A stretch of DNA of 64,000 nucleotides from CAJQLB01 sp905479065 (GTDB lineage: Bacteria > Bacteroidota > Bacteroidia > Flavobacteriales > Flavobacteriaceae). The DNA lies in assembly GCA_943846735.1 (NCBI GenBank), contig OX044364.1, positions 62,001 to 126,000 of the forward strand, in the 5' to 3' direction. Below the pieces are notes generated by a model. The model was not told the DNA's origin and searched no databases. It was given only the letters and a program-made list of their open reading frames with translations. Shown here in pieces: positions 18,374 through 28,502 of the stretch (position 1 is the stretch's first letter; every line of letters begins with the position of its first letter). Both the position numbers and the translations under genes were made by a program.

Positions 18374-18671
18374 CAAATAAGGAAGGTTAACTTAATTTTG
18401 ATGTCTTTTTAGTTTATGCAAACTATTTTTTTAACTAATTCATGATCAAGGATATATAGGTAATAAATTCTGTTTTAATAATGTTTTATTGTTATAAACA
18501 GGGATTCTTTTTTTTAAATCTAATGACTTGTTGAGACAGAGGGCTACCCCTCCGCCACATTTCACAACTCCTAACAAAACAGGGACTTAATAAAAACGTT
18601 AGGTCCTTGTTTATTTGGGCTACAGAGGTTTTAGAGGTGTTGGAATGTAAGACAAGTAAAAATTGATAAAA
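18374..18671. other. intergenic region with tRNA-end-like stretch and hairpin
   Basis: No gene. At about 18533-18560 the sequence (gagggctacccctccgcca) resembles the T-arm side and CCA end of a tRNA-Ser, without the rest of a tRNA. It is followed by an imperfect 14 bp hairpin (18577-18590 with 18599-18612, loop of 8). This could be an island border left by tRNA-targeted integration, or chance. Confidence 0.3.
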
Positions 18672-19250
18672 CTACCAATCATTATACATGTCTTTAAAAC
18701 TTTTTTGATCGTTAAGAATTCTTTCATCTTCATTTTTATCAAAATCATAGTTTATGAAATCCCATCTACTTTCTATACCTAAATCCTTTAGTCTTTTTTT
18801 TAATTCTTCAGAATATCCTAGAGACACTAAAGGTTTCTTTAACGATTCTATGATCCGTTTTTTTGGTTTAACTAAGACAACCTCAGATTCACTATCATTC
18901 ATCTTTAAATTCTCATCAAAAAAAAGTCTTACACACTCCTCCTCTTCTTTAGAAGGATTTTGAGGATTATCTATCTGAACGTATCCTGGCATTGTGTTCC
19001 AGTATTCCCAAAAATCTTGACCAAATGTATAGGTAATTTCTTCTCCATTTTTTAAAGTTACATTGGTATAAAAGAAACCATAGTCATCCTCTTCCTTAGT
19101 CATAGGTCCAACATACTGAACAAACTGAAGCTTTATAATATTACCATTATTTAATTCATAAAACGAATAATAAAACTTATGCTCTATTATCTCACCAGCA
19201 TTACTGTTTTTTAAACCATAGTTTTTATATCTGACAACTTTCAACTTCAT
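18672..19250 (-). CDS. hypothetical protein
   Basis: 192 aa, soluble, acidic. The first 115 residues look like a beta-rich domain (KLQFVQYVGPMTKEEDDYGFF, TYTFGQDFWEYW). The last 70 are helical and charged, with a segment (LVSLGYSEELKKRLKDLGI) that could be a small helical bundle. No known family or catalytic motif recognised. It is isolated, downstream of the tmRNA gene in the same direction. Confidence 0.6.
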   Translation of the reverse strand: MKLKVVRYKNYGLKNSNAGEIIEHKFYYSFYELNNGNIIKLQFVQYVGPMTKEEDDYGFFYTNVTLKNGEEITYTFGQDFWEYWNTMPGYVQIDNPQNPSKEEEECVRLFFDENLKMNDSESEVVLVKPKKRIIESLKKPLVSLGYSEELKKRLKDLGIESRWDFINYDFDKNEDERILNDQKSFKDMYNDW

Positions 19251-19560
19251 TTTTGGTAATATTTAATATCAATTTATTGCTTAAAAAATATATTTTATAA
19301 ATATATAATATTCTACTCATAGAACCTCTAGGTTATATATCATCTCACGAAGACCTACCCCAAAAGAAAAGTGATATTATTTAGATAGGGGGTGTTGGTT
19401 TTAAATTCAGGTTAGTTAGACTTTTTTAGGTTTTTTTTGTGCTGATTTAAAAGGTGCACAAGGTGTAGGAAATGTTGCCAATAAAAAAACTTTTATTTTT
19501 TACAAACTACATTACAAAATGTACTAGCAATACATAAATCGTACAAAAATGAATACTAAA
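19251..19560. other. AT-rich intergenic region
   Basis: No gene or clear RNA seen. It probably contains the promoter of the minus-strand gene at 18672-19250, but no convincing TAnnTTTG element could be fixed. Confidence 0.4.
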
Positions 19561-19597
19561 AAACTCTAACTACATTATTTACAAATAGTTAGAGTTT
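19561..19597. terminator. bidirectional intrinsic terminator, 3' of tmRNA
   Basis: AAACTCTAACTA (19561-19572) pairs perfectly with TAGTTAGAGTTT (19586-19597), with T runs on both strands. It lies 8 bp beyond the 3' end of the tmRNA gene and would end its transcript on the minus strand. Confidence 0.75.
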
Positions 19598-19604
19598 TTT
19601 ATTG

Positions 19605-19994
19605 TGGAGTCGGAGGGAATCGAACCCTCGTCCAAACAAGTAATTAAAGAGCTTTCTACACGCTTAGTTTCTTCATGATTTTCGATTACAGACTGATTAA
19701 AAACACTCTATCTGTAACTTATCTTTTTAATCTCGAGGGTGCACCAAAGCATTACACAATCTAAGTTAATTTTTACGATGTCTACTAATAGAACGCCATT
19801 AACCAAGGCTGTCTTGAGACATAAAGCTTTCCTACCTTGTAGGACGAGGCTCATCTTACTATAATTCAGATTAAGCAGCTAAAGCGTAATTATTTTCGCC
19901 GTTTAAAAGTTGGTTTAGCCTTTTACGTGTTTCAAGACCATTACACGACGTGCTTACTATTTCATTAATCTCGCTGTCAAAACCAGTCGACCCC
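19605..19994 (-). ncRNA. ssrA: transfer-messenger RNA (tmRNA)
   Basis: 390 nt. The 5' end GGGGTCG (19988-19994) pairs with CGACTCC at the 3' end (19606-19612) to form the acceptor stem, with A as discriminator; CCA is not encoded. The T-arm is the usual GTTCGATTC. The tag frame ends GENNYALAA followed by TAA (about 19871-19900), a typical Bacteroidota proteolysis tag. It rescues ribosomes stalled on broken mRNAs by trans-translation with SmpB. tmRNA genes are frequent integration targets, but I found no copy of its 3' end elsewhere in the window. Confidence 0.95.
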
Positions 19995-20103
19995 AAAATT
20001 AAAATTGTTTTAAATATTAAAACATCATGCGAAGTTACAAAAAAAGTTGTGCAACCGCTCAAATCCTCTTATTTTCGTTCAACTTTTACACCCTTATATA
20101 TAA

Positions 20104-21309
20104 ATGAAATTTGCAATCATAAAAGAGCGAAAAAACCCTCCCGATAGGCGTGTTGTTTTCTCACCATCAAAACTAGCCGAGGCAAGAATAAAATTTCCTC
20201 AAGCCAATTTTGTTGTTGAATCAAGTGATATTCGTGTTTTTCCTGATGCGGCATACAGAGAACTTGGATTTGAGGTATGTGATGATGTTTCCGATTGTGA
20301 TGTGTTTATTGGTGTAAAAGAAGTGCCTATTCAATATTTAGTGTCAAATAAAAAATATTTTTTCTTTTCACACACCATTAAAAAACAGCCATACAATAGG
20401 GAACTTTTGAAGGCAATACTCAATAAGCATATAGAGATGTTAGATCATGAAACCATTGTGAAACAAAATGGGGCCCGATTAATTGGATTTGGGAGATATG
20501 CTGGATTAGTTGGTGCCTATAACGGTTTGAGAGCATTGGGATTAAGAGATAATTTATTTGAATTACCTAAAGTAGAAACCTTGACTGATTTGAATGCTGT
20601 GAAAGTTGAGTTAGATAAGATTACGCTTCCTAAAATTAAAATAATCTTATCTGGAACAGGTAAGGTGTCTCAAGGTGCGAAAGAAATTCTAGATCACTTA
20701 AATATCAAGGAAGTTAATGACACCATGTATCTCACTTCAAAATTTTCAGAGCCTGTTTATTGCATGATTGATGTTATGGAATACAACAAACGTAAAGATG
20801 GCAGTATTGGAAATCGTTTGGAATTTTACAAAGACCCTTCTGGATATGAAAGCAATTTTATGCCGTATGCTAAAGAAACAGATTTCTTCATTGCCGGCCA
20901 TTTTTATGGCAATGGAGCACCCTATTTATTTACTAGAGAAGATGCGAGGTCCCCAGACTTCAACATCAATTTAGTTGCAGATATTAGCTGTGATGTAAAT
21001 GGTCCTGTGGCCTCAACGCTCCGCGCCTCAACCATTGCCAATCCCTTTTATGGGTATGATCCAAAGACTGAATCTGAAGTGGCTTTTGATGCCAAAAACG
21101 TTATAGCAGTTATGGCAGTTGATAATTTACCATGCGAACTCCCTAAAGATGCGAGTGAGGGTTTTGGTGAAATGTTTCTAAACCATGTCATTCCAGCGTT
21201 TTTTAACAAGGATCAAGATGGTGTTTTAAAGCGTGCTACAATAACTCGCGAGGGGCAACTTACTGAGCGTTTTAACTACCTTCAACCTTATGTTGACGGT
21301 AAGGAGTAA
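20104..21309 (+). CDS. NAD(P)-dependent oxidoreductase, saccharopine/alanine dehydrogenase (LYS1-like)
   Basis: 401 aa of the AlaDh/PNT superfamily. The N-terminal lobe starts MKFAIIKERKNPPDRRVVF, the substrate-binding signature of LYS1-like enzymes. The central Rossmann segment is IKIILSGTGKVSQGAKEIL (about 178-196), with GTGKVSQG as the dinucleotide loop. The C-terminal lobe closes over it (ADISCDVNGPVAST). Such enzymes catalyse reversible oxidative deamination with NAD(P). Whether the substrate is saccharopine, alanine or another imino acid cannot be told from sequence. It is monocistronic, starting 110 bp from the tmRNA in the opposite direction. Confidence 0.8.
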   Translation: MKFAIIKERKNPPDRRVVFSPSKLAEARIKFPQANFVVESSDIRVFPDAAYRELGFEVCDDVSDCDVFIGVKEVPIQYLVSNKKYFFFSHTIKKQPYNRELLKAILNKHIEMLDHETIVKQNGARLIGFGRYAGLVGAYNGLRALGLRDNLFELPKVETLTDLNAVKVELDKITLPKIKIILSGTGKVSQGAKEILDHLNIKEVNDTMYLTSKFSEPVYCMIDVMEYNKRKDGSIGNRLEFYKDPSGYESNFMPYAKETDFFIAGHFYGNGAPYLFTREDARSPDFNINLVADISCDVNGPVASTLRASTIANPFYGYDPKTESEVAFDAKNVIAVMAVDNLPCELPKDASEGFGEMFLNHVIPAFFNKDQDGVLKRATITREGQLTERFNYLQPYVDGKE

Positions 21310-21382
21310 CTACAACAGTAACTGATTTTATTTAATAAGTGGCTATTCACCCGCACAAATAAACTTAAATTTATCTACGACT

Positions 21383-23407
21383 TTAATCTCTATATTTCTC
21401 AAACCAAGCCAAAATGCTAGCTATTTTAGCAATTAAATTACTTGGTTTATTGGCAATACCATGAGATGCACCTGGAATTCTCACTAATGCAGTTTCAACA
21501 TTTTCAAGCTTTAAAGCAGCATAGAATTGTTCAGATTCGGCAATAGGAGTTCGATAATCTTCCTCGCCCGTGAGTAACATGGTCGGCGTATTTACTTGGG
21601 ATACATAAGATAAAGGAGACCGCTTTAGATAAGAACTAGGATCTTCCCAAGGTTTATTGGGAAACCAATATTTGTAAAAGAAAGGTGCGTTGTCTGCGTA
21701 TAGGACGAAACTATACCAATTAATAACAGGTTTAGCAACTACGGCCGCTTTAAAGCGGTCTGTTTTTCCTACAATCCATGCAGTTAGCACACCACCTCCG
21801 CTACCGCCGGTGACAAAAAGATTTTTTTCATCTATAAATCCTTTTTTTATTACCGCGTCAACTCCAGACATTAAATCATCATAATCGTGATTTGGGTAGT
21901 CGTGGTGAATAAGGTTTCCAAATTTTTGACCATAACTTGTACTGCCTCTAGGATTTGCATAGAGCACCACATAACCAGCTGCAGCAAATGCTTGAATTTC
22001 TGCAGAATATACAGAACCATAACTCGAAAACGGTCCGCCATGAATTTCTAAAATAAAGGGGTATTGTTTTTGGGGATCAAAATTTGGAGGGGTGACCAGC
22101 CAACCCTGAATCTCTTGTTGATCATATGACGATTTCCACCAAATTTCTTTAACCTTCGACAAATTTCTATAGGAGAATACGTCATCATTAACTGCTGTTA
22201 AACGTTTTGTTGTCTGACCATCTGTAACACCTAAATCTGAGGGATGTTCTGTGCCTCCCAAAGTGTATGCAAATTTTTCATTTAATGAAACACTAAAATC
22301 AGCCGAATTATAGGGGCGTCCCAAGGATAATCCTCCCAAATTGTTGGTAATGGTGTGCACCTTATTTTTTAAAGATAAATGGCCAATTTTTGTATCACCT
22401 TCTTCATCATATTGAAAATACAGACCTTCACTATCAGAATGCCATTGAATATTGGCAACATCTCGATCAAAGTTTTTAGATAGACATTTCGAATTAGAGC
22501 CATCTGTATTCATGACATACAATTCTGTTTGCTGATAGCCTTGAAAAGTGTCTTCGTAACCCGTATAGGCGATTTTAGAGCCATCGGGAGAGAGGACAGG
22601 ATTGTTGTCCGGGCCATAGCGATTGGTTAGTTTCTTGAGTTGTCCTGACGAAACACTTAGTTGATAAATATCACTATCATTTGGTTCTAGCTCTTCTTTT
22701 TTATGAAAGTTGGCACTGAAAAATAAGTTTTTGTCATCTTTAGACCAGATTGGTGTTCCGTGATCAAACTCGGTGAATGTTAATTGCTTTGGAGAACCGC
22801 CATCAAGAGATAAGGTAAATAATTGTGTATTACCTGCTTTTAAATAGCCTTGGCCATCGGCACGATACACCAAGTCATCTATATAAACGGGTGGTGAATT
22901 CCAAACTGCGCCTAATGGCTTTGGTGGCATATTTATAATGGAAGGTTTTGTTTTTGGAACAAACATATTAAAGGCGATGTAGCTGTCATCATGTGACCAA
23001 CTAACATTTTTGGGTGTCTGCGGTAAATTTGTAAGCGACATGATGTCTTTTGTATCTATCCACATCATGTATAGCTTCATTTTTTGGTCTGAACGATTAG
23101 ATTTAAATATGATTTTTTGACCGTCATGAGACCATATTGGACCAAAATCATTGTGATTGCCAAGCGTTAAAGGTCTCATGTCAGAACCATCATAATTCGA
23201 GATCCAAATATTCGATAAGTTCTTGTCTGTCATGACATCTTTAAAATTCCGAACAAATACAATTTTAGAACCATCTGGAGATATTTTAGGTTCAGAAATA
23301 TGTTCCATTTTAAAGATATCTATAAGCTCCAGATTACTTTTATTTTGTCCAAATGAATGACTAAATACGACTAGACTAGTGATGAAAATATTAAGATAGA
23401 TTCTCAT
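21383..23407 (-). CDS. S9 family prolyl oligopeptidase (acylaminoacyl/dipeptidyl peptidase type)
   Basis: 674 aa with an N-terminal signal peptide (cleavage near HSFGQ), so periplasmic. Residues about 30-400 form a beta-propeller with TolB-like repeats (PDGSKIVF, WSHDGQKIIF, SPDGSKIAYTG). The C-terminal alpha/beta-hydrolase domain carries the triad: Ser in GGSGGG (about S536), Asp in GEEDYR (about D617) and His in GASHG (about H649). It releases peptides or N-acyl amino acids during peptide scavenging. It lies 23 bp downstream of the BNR-repeat gene in the same direction and is probably co-transcribed with it. Confidence 0.93.
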   Translation of the reverse strand: MRIYLNIFITSLVVFSHSFGQNKSNLELIDIFKMEHISEPKISPDGSKIVFVRNFKDVMTDKNLSNIWISNYDGSDMRPLTLGNHNDFGPIWSHDGQKIIFKSNRSDQKMKLYMMWIDTKDIMSLTNLPQTPKNVSWSHDDSYIAFNMFVPKTKPSIINMPPKPLGAVWNSPPVYIDDLVYRADGQGYLKAGNTQLFTLSLDGGSPKQLTFTEFDHGTPIWSKDDKNLFFSANFHKKEELEPNDSDIYQLSVSSGQLKKLTNRYGPDNNPVLSPDGSKIAYTGYEDTFQGYQQTELYVMNTDGSNSKCLSKNFDRDVANIQWHSDSEGLYFQYDEEGDTKIGHLSLKNKVHTITNNLGGLSLGRPYNSADFSVSLNEKFAYTLGGTEHPSDLGVTDGQTTKRLTAVNDDVFSYRNLSKVKEIWWKSSYDQQEIQGWLVTPPNFDPQKQYPFILEIHGGPFSSYGSVYSAEIQAFAAAGYVVLYANPRGSTSYGQKFGNLIHHDYPNHDYDDLMSGVDAVIKKGFIDEKNLFVTGGSGGGVLTAWIVGKTDRFKAAVVAKPVINWYSFVLYADNAPFFYKYWFPNKPWEDPSSYLKRSPLSYVSQVNTPTMLLTGEEDYRTPIAESEQFYAALKLENVETALVRIPGASHGIANKPSNLIAKIASILAWFEKYRD

Positions 23408-23430
23408 GATATTTGGTGTTTTAATAAGAC

Positions 23431-26400
23431 TTAATCTTTAATGATAATGGCTGGTAAATTTAATTCACTAAACTGAGCGTTGAAGCTTGTCATGTCTTTA
23501 TTCATTAAGTCATCACGCTCATTTTGATACACATTCCAAGTACTAATCAAATCGGAAAGACGCTCTTTAGCTCCTGCGGTTATTGCAGGATCTACCGCTT
23601 CGATATACCCTTTTAAATGCATCAATTGAGAACTTAATTTATTATTAAAATTGATAACATCTTGAAACGTTTTTTGATCAGGCTGAATAAGTTGTCTTTC
23701 CCAAGCATTTATTTTTTTTATCAATACCTCACCAGTATTTAACAAGGAGTTTGCCTCTTCGTTATCTTTTAAAAGCTTGGCGTAATCTTGTAATTGAGTT
23801 TTTACTGAACGCATGCTATTTACCGATTCATGAATTTCTCTGATGGCAGCCTCAATTTGATCTATCATCACTTGTTGTTCGTTATAAGCAGCAGCCGTTG
23901 CATTTACGGTTGGGTCTTTTAAAATAGTGACCTCAGTCTCTGCTGTGACCTTACCTAAGGTGAGCCTTAGGGTGTAGTTTCCTGGAGCAACACTTCCTCC
24001 AACATGACTTCCATGAACAAATACATTTTCTATTCCCGGAAGAGCATTGCGATTAAAATCCCAAGTAAAACGGTTATAACCTTCTTTAGCAGGCAGTGTT
24101 TGTGGCTTTGGTGGTCCTCCAGGCCATGATTTAAAGTTGTGTACTTTTTCACTAGAAATGGTTCTTAAAATGTTTCCATTTTTTAAGACATCAAGTGTTA
24201 GCGTCAGGGTATCAATATCTTGATTTAAATAATAATCAAAGGTGACACCACTTTTGGGATTTTGTCCTAAGCCCGGAACAAAACGATTCACACTACCTCC
24301 AAAAATGAGGTAGGTGTCTTTTGGTTTAAAAATAGAAAGTGATTGTTTTGTAGTTTTTATATTTTGAATTGCTCCCAGATCATCTAAAATCCAAAATCCT
24401 CTACCTGATGTCGCTGCTATTAAATCATTATCTTGAATGTATAAGTCATTGATTGGTGTTACAGGTAAATTTAATTGGAACTTGTTCCAATTTGAGCCAT
24501 CATCATGCGATATGTATAATCCTGTTTCTGAGCCGGCATATAGGAGTCCCGGTTGTTTTTTATCCGACCTGACAACACGCACAAAGGTATGTGCATCAGA
24601 AATACCATTGACAATTTTAGTCCAAGATTTTCCGTAGTTGGAGGTTTTAAAGATATAAGGTTTTAAATCCATTGATTTATAACGCATAAGCACGATGTAG
24701 GCTGTTGCTGGGTCATGTTCTGAAATATCAATACTATTGATAATGCCATCTTCAATACCTTTTGGTGTGATGTTCTGCCATGTAGTGCCTCCATCTTTAG
24801 TTATGTGCACAAGCCCATCATCAGTTCCTGCATACAGCACACCTTGTTCATGTTGGGATTCAACCAAAGACATGATGGTATTGTAATTTTCACCTCCCGC
24901 AGCTTCGTTGGTGTAAGGACCACCTCCAGGTCCGTGTTTATCCTTTTCATCTTTAGTTAAATCAGGACTAACTGCTAACCAACTTAAGCCTCCATTAGTG
25001 GTTTTAAATACCACATTCCCTGCATGATAAATTGTATTTCTGTCATGTGGTGAACTAATAATTGGAGCATTCCAATTATAACGATATCGAGTGTCTTTTG
25101 GCGCTATACTTAACCCAATTTCAGGATATTGTTTAATTGATTTTTGTTCGCGGGAACTACGGTTCCATTTACTAATATTTCCTTGATAAGTGCCGCCAAA
25201 AACAGTTTCTGGATTGTCGGGGTCAAAAGCGATAAAAGCACTTTCACCACCAGCGACTGAGTACCAGTCTTTCCAATCAATACCTGCATTTTTGGTCCGA
25301 CTGGCAATCGCAATGGCAGAATTATCTTGTTGACCACCATAAACGTTATACGGTACTAAATTGTCGGTAATAACTCGATAAAATTGTGCAGTTGGTTGAT
25401 TTTGCTGCGTACTCCAACTTTTTCCACTATTAAAAGAAATATTAGCACCACCATCATTCGAATTTATCATGTTGGTGTTGTCATTTGGATTTATCCATAA
25501 ATGATGATTGTCTCCATGAGGGACTTTGATAGTTGAAAAACTTTTACCACCATCAATTGATTGCATGACTGGTGCATTCAACACATAAACGATGTTCTCA
25601 TTTTGTGGGTCGGCGAAAATTTCCATGTAATACCAGGAGCGGGTAATATTAATGCGATCTTTATTAACTTGTTGCCATTTTTTTCCTGCATTATCAGACC
25701 GATACACACCTGCCTTTTCACCTTCTGCTTCAATAACAGCGAAGACACGATTTGAGTTTGCACGAGATACCGAAATACCTGATTTACCAAATTCTTGGGG
25801 AAGCCCGTTTTTCATTTGTTCCCAAGTGCTTCCTCCATCTGTAGATTTATAGAGGCCAGACGTGTCACCTCCTGATTCCATAATCCATGGATAGCGTTGG
25901 TGTTGCCACATGGAGGCGTATAAAATTCTTGGATTATTCATGTCCATTGATAGTGAAGAGGCTCCTGTAATATCATCAACATACAAGACGCGTTGCCAAT
26001 TAGTACCGCCATCTTGTGTACGATAAACACCGCGTTGCATCGATGGTCCGTACTGTGCCCCTTGAACGGTCACATAGAAAATGTCTGGATTATTGGGATG
26101 GATAATGATATCAGAAATATGTCGAGATGCTTCTAATCCAATATGTTTCCATGTTTTTCCAGCATCTGTCGATTTGTAAACACCATCACCCATGGAGGTC
26201 ATGACACCTCTTGCTGCATGCTCTCCCATTCCTACAATCACGACGTTTGGATCACTCTCTGATACCGCAATAGCACCAACAGTCCCTGTTTTTAAAAAGC
26301 CATCGGAGATATTTAACCACGTTGTTCCTGCATCGGTTGTTTTCCATATACCACCGCCGGTGCTTCCCAAATAGTAGACATGAGGTTGTCCAACAACTCC

Positions 26401-26580
26401 TGTTGATGTGACACTTCTACCACCCCTAAATGGACCAATATTTCTCCATTTGAGATGATGGAAATTTGAATCTAAATTTTCATTTTTAACCTCAGTTTTC
26501 GTTGTTTTTTTTTGATTTTGAGCCTGCGATGTTAGCGGCCAAACGCAGATTAAAAGTAGTAGTAATTTTAGATTGTTCAT
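23431..26580 (-). CDS. exported BNR/VPS10-like beta-propeller protein
   Basis: 1049 aa with a signal peptide (MNNLKLLLLLICVWPLTSQAQ). At least eight BNR/Asp-box repeats are visible (for example STDAGKTWKHIG, TQDGGTNWQRV, SNYGKSWTKIV), giving one or two seven- to ten-bladed propellers of the sortilin/VPS10 type up to about residue 750. The remaining 300 residues contain a beta domain (FTWDFNRNALPGIENVF) and a helical tail. The family is often labelled glycosyl hydrolase, but no sialidase active site is evident. It is commonly paired with S9 peptidases, as here, so a role in handling extracellular peptides or glycoproteins is plausible. Confidence 0.85.
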   Translation of the reverse strand: MNNLKLLLLLICVWPLTSQAQNQKKTTKTEVKNENLDSNFHHLKWRNIGPFRGGRSVTSTGVVGQPHVYYLGSTGGGIWKTTDAGTTWLNISDGFLKTGTVGAIAVSESDPNVVIVGMGEHAARGVMTSMGDGVYKSTDAGKTWKHIGLEASRHISDIIIHPNNPDIFYVTVQGAQYGPSMQRGVYRTQDGGTNWQRVLYVDDITGASSLSMDMNNPRILYASMWQHQRYPWIMESGGDTSGLYKSTDGGSTWEQMKNGLPQEFGKSGISVSRANSNRVFAVIEAEGEKAGVYRSDNAGKKWQQVNKDRINITRSWYYMEIFADPQNENIVYVLNAPVMQSIDGGKSFSTIKVPHGDNHHLWINPNDNTNMINSNDGGANISFNSGKSWSTQQNQPTAQFYRVITDNLVPYNVYGGQQDNSAIAIASRTKNAGIDWKDWYSVAGGESAFIAFDPDNPETVFGGTYQGNISKWNRSSREQKSIKQYPEIGLSIAPKDTRYRYNWNAPIISSPHDRNTIYHAGNVVFKTTNGGLSWLAVSPDLTKDEKDKHGPGGGPYTNEAAGGENYNTIMSLVESQHEQGVLYAGTDDGLVHITKDGGTTWQNITPKGIEDGIINSIDISEHDPATAYIVLMRYKSMDLKPYIFKTSNYGKSWTKIVNGISDAHTFVRVVRSDKKQPGLLYAGSETGLYISHDDGSNWNKFQLNLPVTPINDLYIQDNDLIAATSGRGFWILDDLGAIQNIKTTKQSLSIFKPKDTYLIFGGSVNRFVPGLGQNPKSGVTFDYYLNQDIDTLTLTLDVLKNGNILRTISSEKVHNFKSWPGGPPKPQTLPAKEGYNRFTWDFNRNALPGIENVFVHGSHVGGSVAPGNYTLRLTLGKVTAETEVTILKDPTVNATAAAYNEQQVMIDQIEAAIREIHESVNSMRSVKTQLQDYAKLLKDNEEANSLLNTGEVLIKKINAWERQLIQPDQKTFQDVINFNNKLSSQLMHLKGYIEAVDPAITAGAKERLSDLISTWNVYQNERDDLMNKDMTSFNAQFSELNLPAIIIKD

Positions 26581-26833
26581 GATGTGTCTCAGATTATTAA
26601 TGACTATGATATTAAGTGGGCTGTTATTGCTAATTGCAGCTTAGGTAAATATAGGGATTTTTGAGTATTCACTGAGCTAATAATTGTGGATGTTATGGTT
26701 CTTTATTTTTTTTAATTGTTATATTTTACATGATGGCATCCAAGAAGAGTGTTATCAAAAGTTTTAAAATTATTAGTACTGAGCACTTTCTAAGTTGCTC
26801 TGAAATTTTTGAGTGCAGACAGTGTAAAAAATA
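26581..26833. other. intergenic region between divergent genes
   Basis: No gene recognised. It holds the upstream regions of the BNR-repeat gene (minus) and sucC (plus). Confidence 0.5.
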
Positions 26834-26864
26834 TTGGTTTAGTGTTTATGGTTGATTACATTTG
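26834..26864 (+). promoter_or_regulatory. sucC promoter
   Basis: TTG at 26834-26836 and TACATTTG at 26857-26864, 20 bp spacer: an exact Bacteroidota sigma-A-type promoter 25 bp before the sucC ATG. It lies within the longer open frame that begins at 26809, which rules that longer start out. Confidence 0.7.
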
Positions 26865-26889
26865 CACAATTAAATTTGAAATTAATAAC

Positions 26890-28080
26890 ATGAATTTACA
26901 CGAATATCAAGGGAAAGAAATTTTAAGTGGTTTTGGAGTAAGAATACAACGAGGTCTAGTTGCTCAAAGTGCAGCAGAGGCCGTTGCTGCTGCTAAGCAA
27001 TTGACAGATGAAACAGGAACGAGTTGGCATGTTATCAAAGCTCAAGTACATGCCGGAGGACGCGGTAAAGGTGGAGGTGTAAAGCTTGCTAAAAATTTAA
27101 GTGAGGTTGAATCGATTGCCAATGATATTATTGGAATGAACCTTATAACACCTCAAACTTCTGCCGAAGGTAAAAAGGTGCATCAAGTTTTGGTTGCTGA
27201 AGATGTTTATTATCCCGGTGAAACTGAGACGAATGAATTTTATATGTCGGTACTATTGAATCGTTCAAAGGGAAGAAACATGATCATGTATTCAACCGAA
27301 GGAGGTATGGACATTGAGACTGTTGCAGAAGAAACACCACATTTAATTTTTACAGAAGAGGTTGATCCATCCGTTGGTTTAATGCCGTTTCAAGCGAGGC
27401 GCATTGCCTTTAATCTTGGTTTGTCTGGACTGGCATTTAAAGAAATGACCAAATTTGCAACTAATTTATACACGGCATATGTCAAATCAGATGCGTCACT
27501 TTTTGAGATCAATCCTGTATTAAAAACAAGTGATAATAAAATTATGGCAGTTGATGCCAAAGTAACAATTGATGATAATGCATTATTTAGACATAAAGAT
27601 TACCAGAGTTTGAGAGATTTTCGTGAAGAAAATCCAATTGAGGTTGAAGCAGGTGAGCTCGGCCTAAATTATGTAGATTTAGATGGTAATGTAGGATGTA
27701 TGGTTAATGGAGCTGGGTTGGCAATGGCAACCATGGATCTAATTAAACAAGCAGGAGGGGAGCCTGCCAATTTCTTAGATGTTGGAGGAACAGCTGACGC
27801 ATCTCGTGTTGAAGCGGCGTTTAAAATCATTTTAAAAGACCCTGCTGTTAAAGCCATTTTAATCAATATTTTTGGAGGAATTGTTCGCTGTGATCGTGTT
27901 GCGCAAGGTGTTATAGATGCCTACCAAAACATGGGTACTATTAACGTTCCAATAATTGTGCGTCTTCAAGGAACTAATGCTGATATTGCTAAGCAACTTA
28001 TTGATAATTCCGGTTTGGATGTTCAAAGTGCTGTAGAATTTCAGGAAGCTGCAGATAAGGTACAAGCAGTGTTGTCTTAA
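26890..28080 (+). CDS. sucC: succinyl-CoA synthetase (ADP-forming) beta subunit
   Basis: 396 aa, the family's usual length. The N-terminus MNLHEYQGKEIL is the conserved start of SucC and the ATG at 26890 is right. An ATP-grasp domain spans about residues 9-230 (HAGGRGKGGGVK binds nucleotide). The C-terminal ligase_CoA domain has the GGIVRCDRVAQG loop that receives the phosphate from the phosphohistidine of SucD. It makes ATP from succinyl-CoA in the TCA cycle as an SucCD complex in the cytoplasm. No sucD is adjacent, which is common in Flavobacteriia. Confidence 0.97.
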   Translation: MNLHEYQGKEILSGFGVRIQRGLVAQSAAEAVAAAKQLTDETGTSWHVIKAQVHAGGRGKGGGVKLAKNLSEVESIANDIIGMNLITPQTSAEGKKVHQVLVAEDVYYPGETETNEFYMSVLLNRSKGRNMIMYSTEGGMDIETVAEETPHLIFTEEVDPSVGLMPFQARRIAFNLGLSGLAFKEMTKFATNLYTAYVKSDASLFEINPVLKTSDNKIMAVDAKVTIDDNALFRHKDYQSLRDFREENPIEVEAGELGLNYVDLDGNVGCMVNGAGLAMATMDLIKQAGGEPANFLDVGGTADASRVEAAFKIILKDPAVKAILINIFGGIVRCDRVAQGVIDAYQNMGTINVPIIVRLQGTNADIAKQLIDNSGLDVQSAVEFQEAADKVQAVLS

Positions 28081-28104
28081 AATTATACCAATTATAACAT
28101 ATAA

Positions 28105-28137
28105 AGAGTAGTGCTGATTGCACTGCTCTTTTTTTTT
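28105..28137 (+). terminator. intrinsic terminator of sucC
   Basis: AGAGTAGTGC (28105-28114) pairs with GCACTGCTCT (28120-28129) through a 5 nt loop, with one mismatch, followed by a run of about ten T. Confidence 0.9.
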
Positions 28138-28502
28138 GGTTCAACCCCATGAGATTAATTCGTGATCTTTATTACTGAAACTATTTCAAAGTTATTTAAG
28201 GCGAAATCAGTATCAATAGAACAAGAATATATATGATAGTTTTTATTTGTAATAAAATTGACATACACGAAATGATTCTCAAAATTCACCTACCTGCATT
28301 TTATCGAAAATTTAATTTTAAGTTCTAAAATTAGATTTTAAGGAATTTTAATTAAAACACTGTAAATCAGTATTTTAATGTATGAACGACAATAAAAAAG
28401 CGATGAAACGAACTTTGTTTTTCGATAAGAGTAGCTTTATTTACGATTATAAAAGAATTATTCTAACTAATTTTATATTGAACATTTAATAATATCTTAA
28501 TA
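28138..28502. other. gene-free stretch
   Basis: About 365 bp of very AT-rich sequence between sucC and the TerB-like gene. I see no ORF, RNA gene or convincing repeat; the promoter of the next gene should be within it. Confidence 0.5.

Noticed and set aside
19605..19640. tmRNA 3' end as the attachment site of the 6-18 kb island
   Set aside because: The look-alike at 5341-5370 differs at many positions, so it is no direct repeat of the tmRNA end.
23431..26580. True sialidase activity for the BNR-repeat protein
   Set aside because: Asp-boxes mark the propeller fold only; no Arg triad or FRIP-like motif was seen.
26809..26889. N-terminal extension of sucC
   Set aside because: The extra 27 codons begin with a non-ATG codon and contain the promoter; the conserved SucC start is at 26890.
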